A stretch of 35,424 nt of DNA from Streptomyces graminilatus. Its GTDB lineage: Bacteria > Actinomycetota > Actinomycetes > Streptomycetales > Streptomycetaceae. Below the pieces are notes generated by a model. The model had not been told where the DNA came from. It ran no database searches and was given only the letters and a program-made list of their open reading frames with translations. The stretch's first letter is position 1. Each line of letters starts with the position of its first letter. Shown piece after piece: positions 33,642 through 35,424 of this stretch. Made by a program: the position numbers and the translations under genes. The DNA is taken from the NCBI RefSeq assembly GCF_001418565.1, contig NZ_LIQQ01000453.1:1-35424 (forward strand). Reading direction: 5' to 3'.

Positions 33642-35261
33642 TCAGCAGCGGGTTCGGTCCCTCGTGAGCACCCCCTGCGCGGTCACCAGCGAACGGTCGT
33701 GGCATCCGGCCGACCCGTACAGCCGGTAGCGCTCACTCGTCGTCCCGACGGCGTGACGCTGGTCGCGCGGCACGTTCGCGGTGTACGTCGCGTCGCCCGT
33801 GTACGTGTCGTCGAGCCAGGACCACGCGGCACGCCGGCCCGCGAACGTCTCGGTGACGGCTTCCCGGTCGCCGAGTGTCAGCACGGTCCGCAGCCGGTCG
33901 CCCGCGCCGAGCGTGGTCGTGCCGTCCATCGTGTACGTCCGGCCCGTACGGGTCGTCCTGGCCGGTCCGCGTCCGTCGACGGTGACGTTCTCGGTGTCCG
34001 TCCAGGTGGCGGTGAGCCCGTCGGTGTTCTCGCCGTCGGTCCAGCGGTGCGCGGAGGTGTTGGCGAGGGCACGGGTGACGGTGGTGACGACCCGGCCGTG
34101 CGAGGTGTCCACGTACCCGGAGACGGTCAGCCGGTGAGCGCCGTCGGTGTCGAGGCGTTGCTGTTCGCCGGCCGAACCGGGTGTGTACACGGAGGAGTTG
34201 GCGAGGTCGCCGGCCTGGTGGGTGGTGAGCCCGCCGGTGACCCGGGCGCGGTCGGCGTCCTGCCAGACGAGGACGTTGACCGGGGTGCTCCAGCCCGCCT
34301 GTCCTTCCGGGACGCCGACGACGGAGACCTTCACATCGTGCGGGCGGCCGTCGTTGAGGAGCCCGGCGAACGGGGTCAGATCGTATTCGATCGGCTTGAC
34401 GTCGAAGGCGCGTGGTCCGGGGATCACGTACCAGAGAAAGGGGTTGGACCAGCCGCCGGTCCAGACGGTCGGGAACGGGGCGGCGATTCCGGCCAGTTCG
34501 CCGTCGACCTCGATCTGCACCTCGCGGTACGGGCCGCCCGTGGCCTTGCAGGAGTAGGGGGCGGCGTCGGGGACGGTGAGATACCAGAACTCCTCGCAGC
34601 CGCCGCCGGAACCGGTGGCGTACACCTCGGCCACGACACGCTCGCTGTTGCGCGGCGTGGTGAGGGTGCCGTCCGGCTGGAGGGTGAGGACGCGGTCGGG
34701 GGTGTCCTTCGCGGCGGGTGTCCCCGGGTAGAACGTCAGCGTGACCTTGACGTCGAGGACGCCGGTGTAGGTGTCGTCGACAACGTTCCCGATGAGCATC
34801 TCGACGGGCTGGGCCTTACGAAGCGTGTCGCTGTAGCGCGTGACGTCCTTCTCGACGGACCAGGAGATGCCGTCGGGCGAGGGCTCCGGTGTGGAGGTAC
34901 GGAGGACTTCGACACCGCCGATGTGCAGGTAGCCGAGGCGGTCGAACTGCCGGCCCTTGACCTTGCCGTCCATCCGCAGCACGACCTTGCTCCAGCTCGC
35001 GCCGCAGCCCCCCGGGGGCTCGTACGTGCCCCGGTAGGGCGTGAAGTCCTTGAACCGGGCCTCGGCGACGGTGACTTCGCAGGACCTGGAGCCGCCCGGC
35101 CGCGTGATCGCGGGCGCGGCGGTGACCGGGTCGTGCCAGTCGGTGCCGAACTCGGCGGGGACGTCCAGGGGTTGGGCCGACCGAGCCGGGCTCGCACCCA
35201 GCAGGGTGCTCGCCAGGAGGGCCGCTCCGGTAAGCATGGACATGATGATCCGGTTTCTCAT
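33642..35261 (-). CDS. Secreted peptide:N-glycosidase A-like glycoamidase
   Basis: The 539-aa precursor starts at MRNRIIMSMLTG with a signal peptide of about 28 residues ending near ARSAQP. The mature part resembles peptide-N4-(N-acetyl-beta-glucosaminyl)asparagine amidase A: CEVTVAEARFKDFTPYRGTYEPPGGCGASWSKVVLRMDGKVKGRQFDRLGYLHIGGVEVLRTSTPEP, then VTRYSDTLRK, and GGPYREVQIEVDGELAGIAAPFPTVWTGG. This family, best known from plants and fungi, removes N-linked glycans from glycoproteins. Secretion would suit action on host or plant-debris glycoproteins. Several Cys residues may form disulfides. The frame extends 42 codons upstream, but those lack signal-peptide character. No strong ribosome site is visible. 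Confidence 0.8.
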   Translation of the reverse strand: MRNRIIMSMLTGAALLASTLLGASPARSAQPLDVPAEFGTDWHDPVTAAPAITRPGGSRSCEVTVAEARFKDFTPYRGTYEPPGGCGASWSKVVLRMDGKVKGRQFDRLGYLHIGGVEVLRTSTPEPSPDGISWSVEKDVTRYSDTLRKAQPVEMLIGNVVDDTYTGVLDVKVTLTFYPGTPAAKDTPDRVLTLQPDGTLTTPRNSERVVAEVYATGSGGGCEEFWYLTVPDAAPYSCKATGGPYREVQIEVDGELAGIAAPFPTVWTGGWSNPFLWYVIPGPRAFDVKPIEYDLTPFAGLLNDGRPHDVKVSVVGVPEGQAGWSTPVNVLVWQDADRARVTGGLTTHQAGDLANSSVYTPGSAGEQQRLDTDGAHRLTVSGYVDTSHGRVVTTVTRALANTSAHRWTDGENTDGLTATWTDTENVTVDGRGPARTTRTGRTYTMDGTTTLGAGDRLRTVLTLGDREAVTETFAGRRAAWSWLDDTYTGDATYTANVPRDQRHAVGTTSERYRLYGSAGCHDRSLVTAQGVLTRDRTRC

Positions 35262-35424
35262 GGCCGGTGTTCTACGGGTAGTCGGCCCCGCGCGGCAATG
35301 AGGCGAACAGCCGCCAATCGGCGCGAAACCATGCCTCTTGCCGGAAAACCGTTTGCCTGCGACCACACGGTGACGCGAACCTTTCACGGCCCGTTGTCGG
35401 CCCTTCCGGGCCTCCCCCTCCCCC

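Overview
The window is high-GC actinobacterial DNA, almost certainly Streptomyces. It shows GTG/TTG starts, chains of ATGA/GTGA gene overlaps, a PAS-LuxR regulator and homologues typical of Streptomyces chromosomes. All calls rest on reading the sequence; no database search was possible.

Positions 1-18349 (minus strand) are one tightly packed biosynthetic operon. In transcription order it encodes an acyl carrier protein, a hotdog dehydratase, a ketosynthase, a half-length ketosynthase-like protein, an ANL-family ligase, a 2704-aa type I PKS (AT-ACP loading module plus KS-AT-DH-ER-KR-ACP) and a second PKS (KS-AT-DH-ER-KR-ACP) that runs off the left edge. Gene content and order match cfa1-cfa2-cfa3-cfa4-cfa5-cfa6-cfa7 of coronafacic acid biosynthesis, the polyketide half of coronatine in Pseudomonas syringae and of the coronafacoyl phytotoxins of Streptomyces scabies. 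AT motifs agree: the loading AT lacks the carboxylate-binding Arg, the Cfa6 extender AT has the ethylmalonyl-like VAGH signature, and the Cfa7 AT has the malonyl HAFH signature. The proposed route is a cyclopentenone carboxylic starter made by Cfa1-5, then one ethylmalonyl and one malonyl extension with ring closure.

Positions 18350-22446 are the divergent control region. It holds a candidate 16-bp PAS-LuxR operator 80 bp upstream of cfa1, an apparently gene-free stretch, a truncated IS630-type transposase, the regulator cfaR, and its partner orf1, a ThiF/E1-like plus nitroreductase-like fusion. The same cfaR-orf1 pair accompanies the S. scabies cluster.

Positions 22449-23685 hold a serine recombinase broken by a single-base frameshift. 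It lies between the toxin cluster and ordinary chromosomal genes, which suggests an island or integration boundary.

Positions 23752-35424 look like chromosomal background. They contain a YjbQ-family protein; a sulfonate-type ABC operon (ssuCBA) preceded by an overlooked 27-aa Cys-containing leader peptide; a flavin monooxygenase-like protein; an MltG-like protein; an ABC exporter divergent from a MarR regulator across a shared palindrome; a DctA-like symporter; and a secreted peptide:N-glycosidase A-like protein. A 26-bp perfect hairpin separates marR and dctA.
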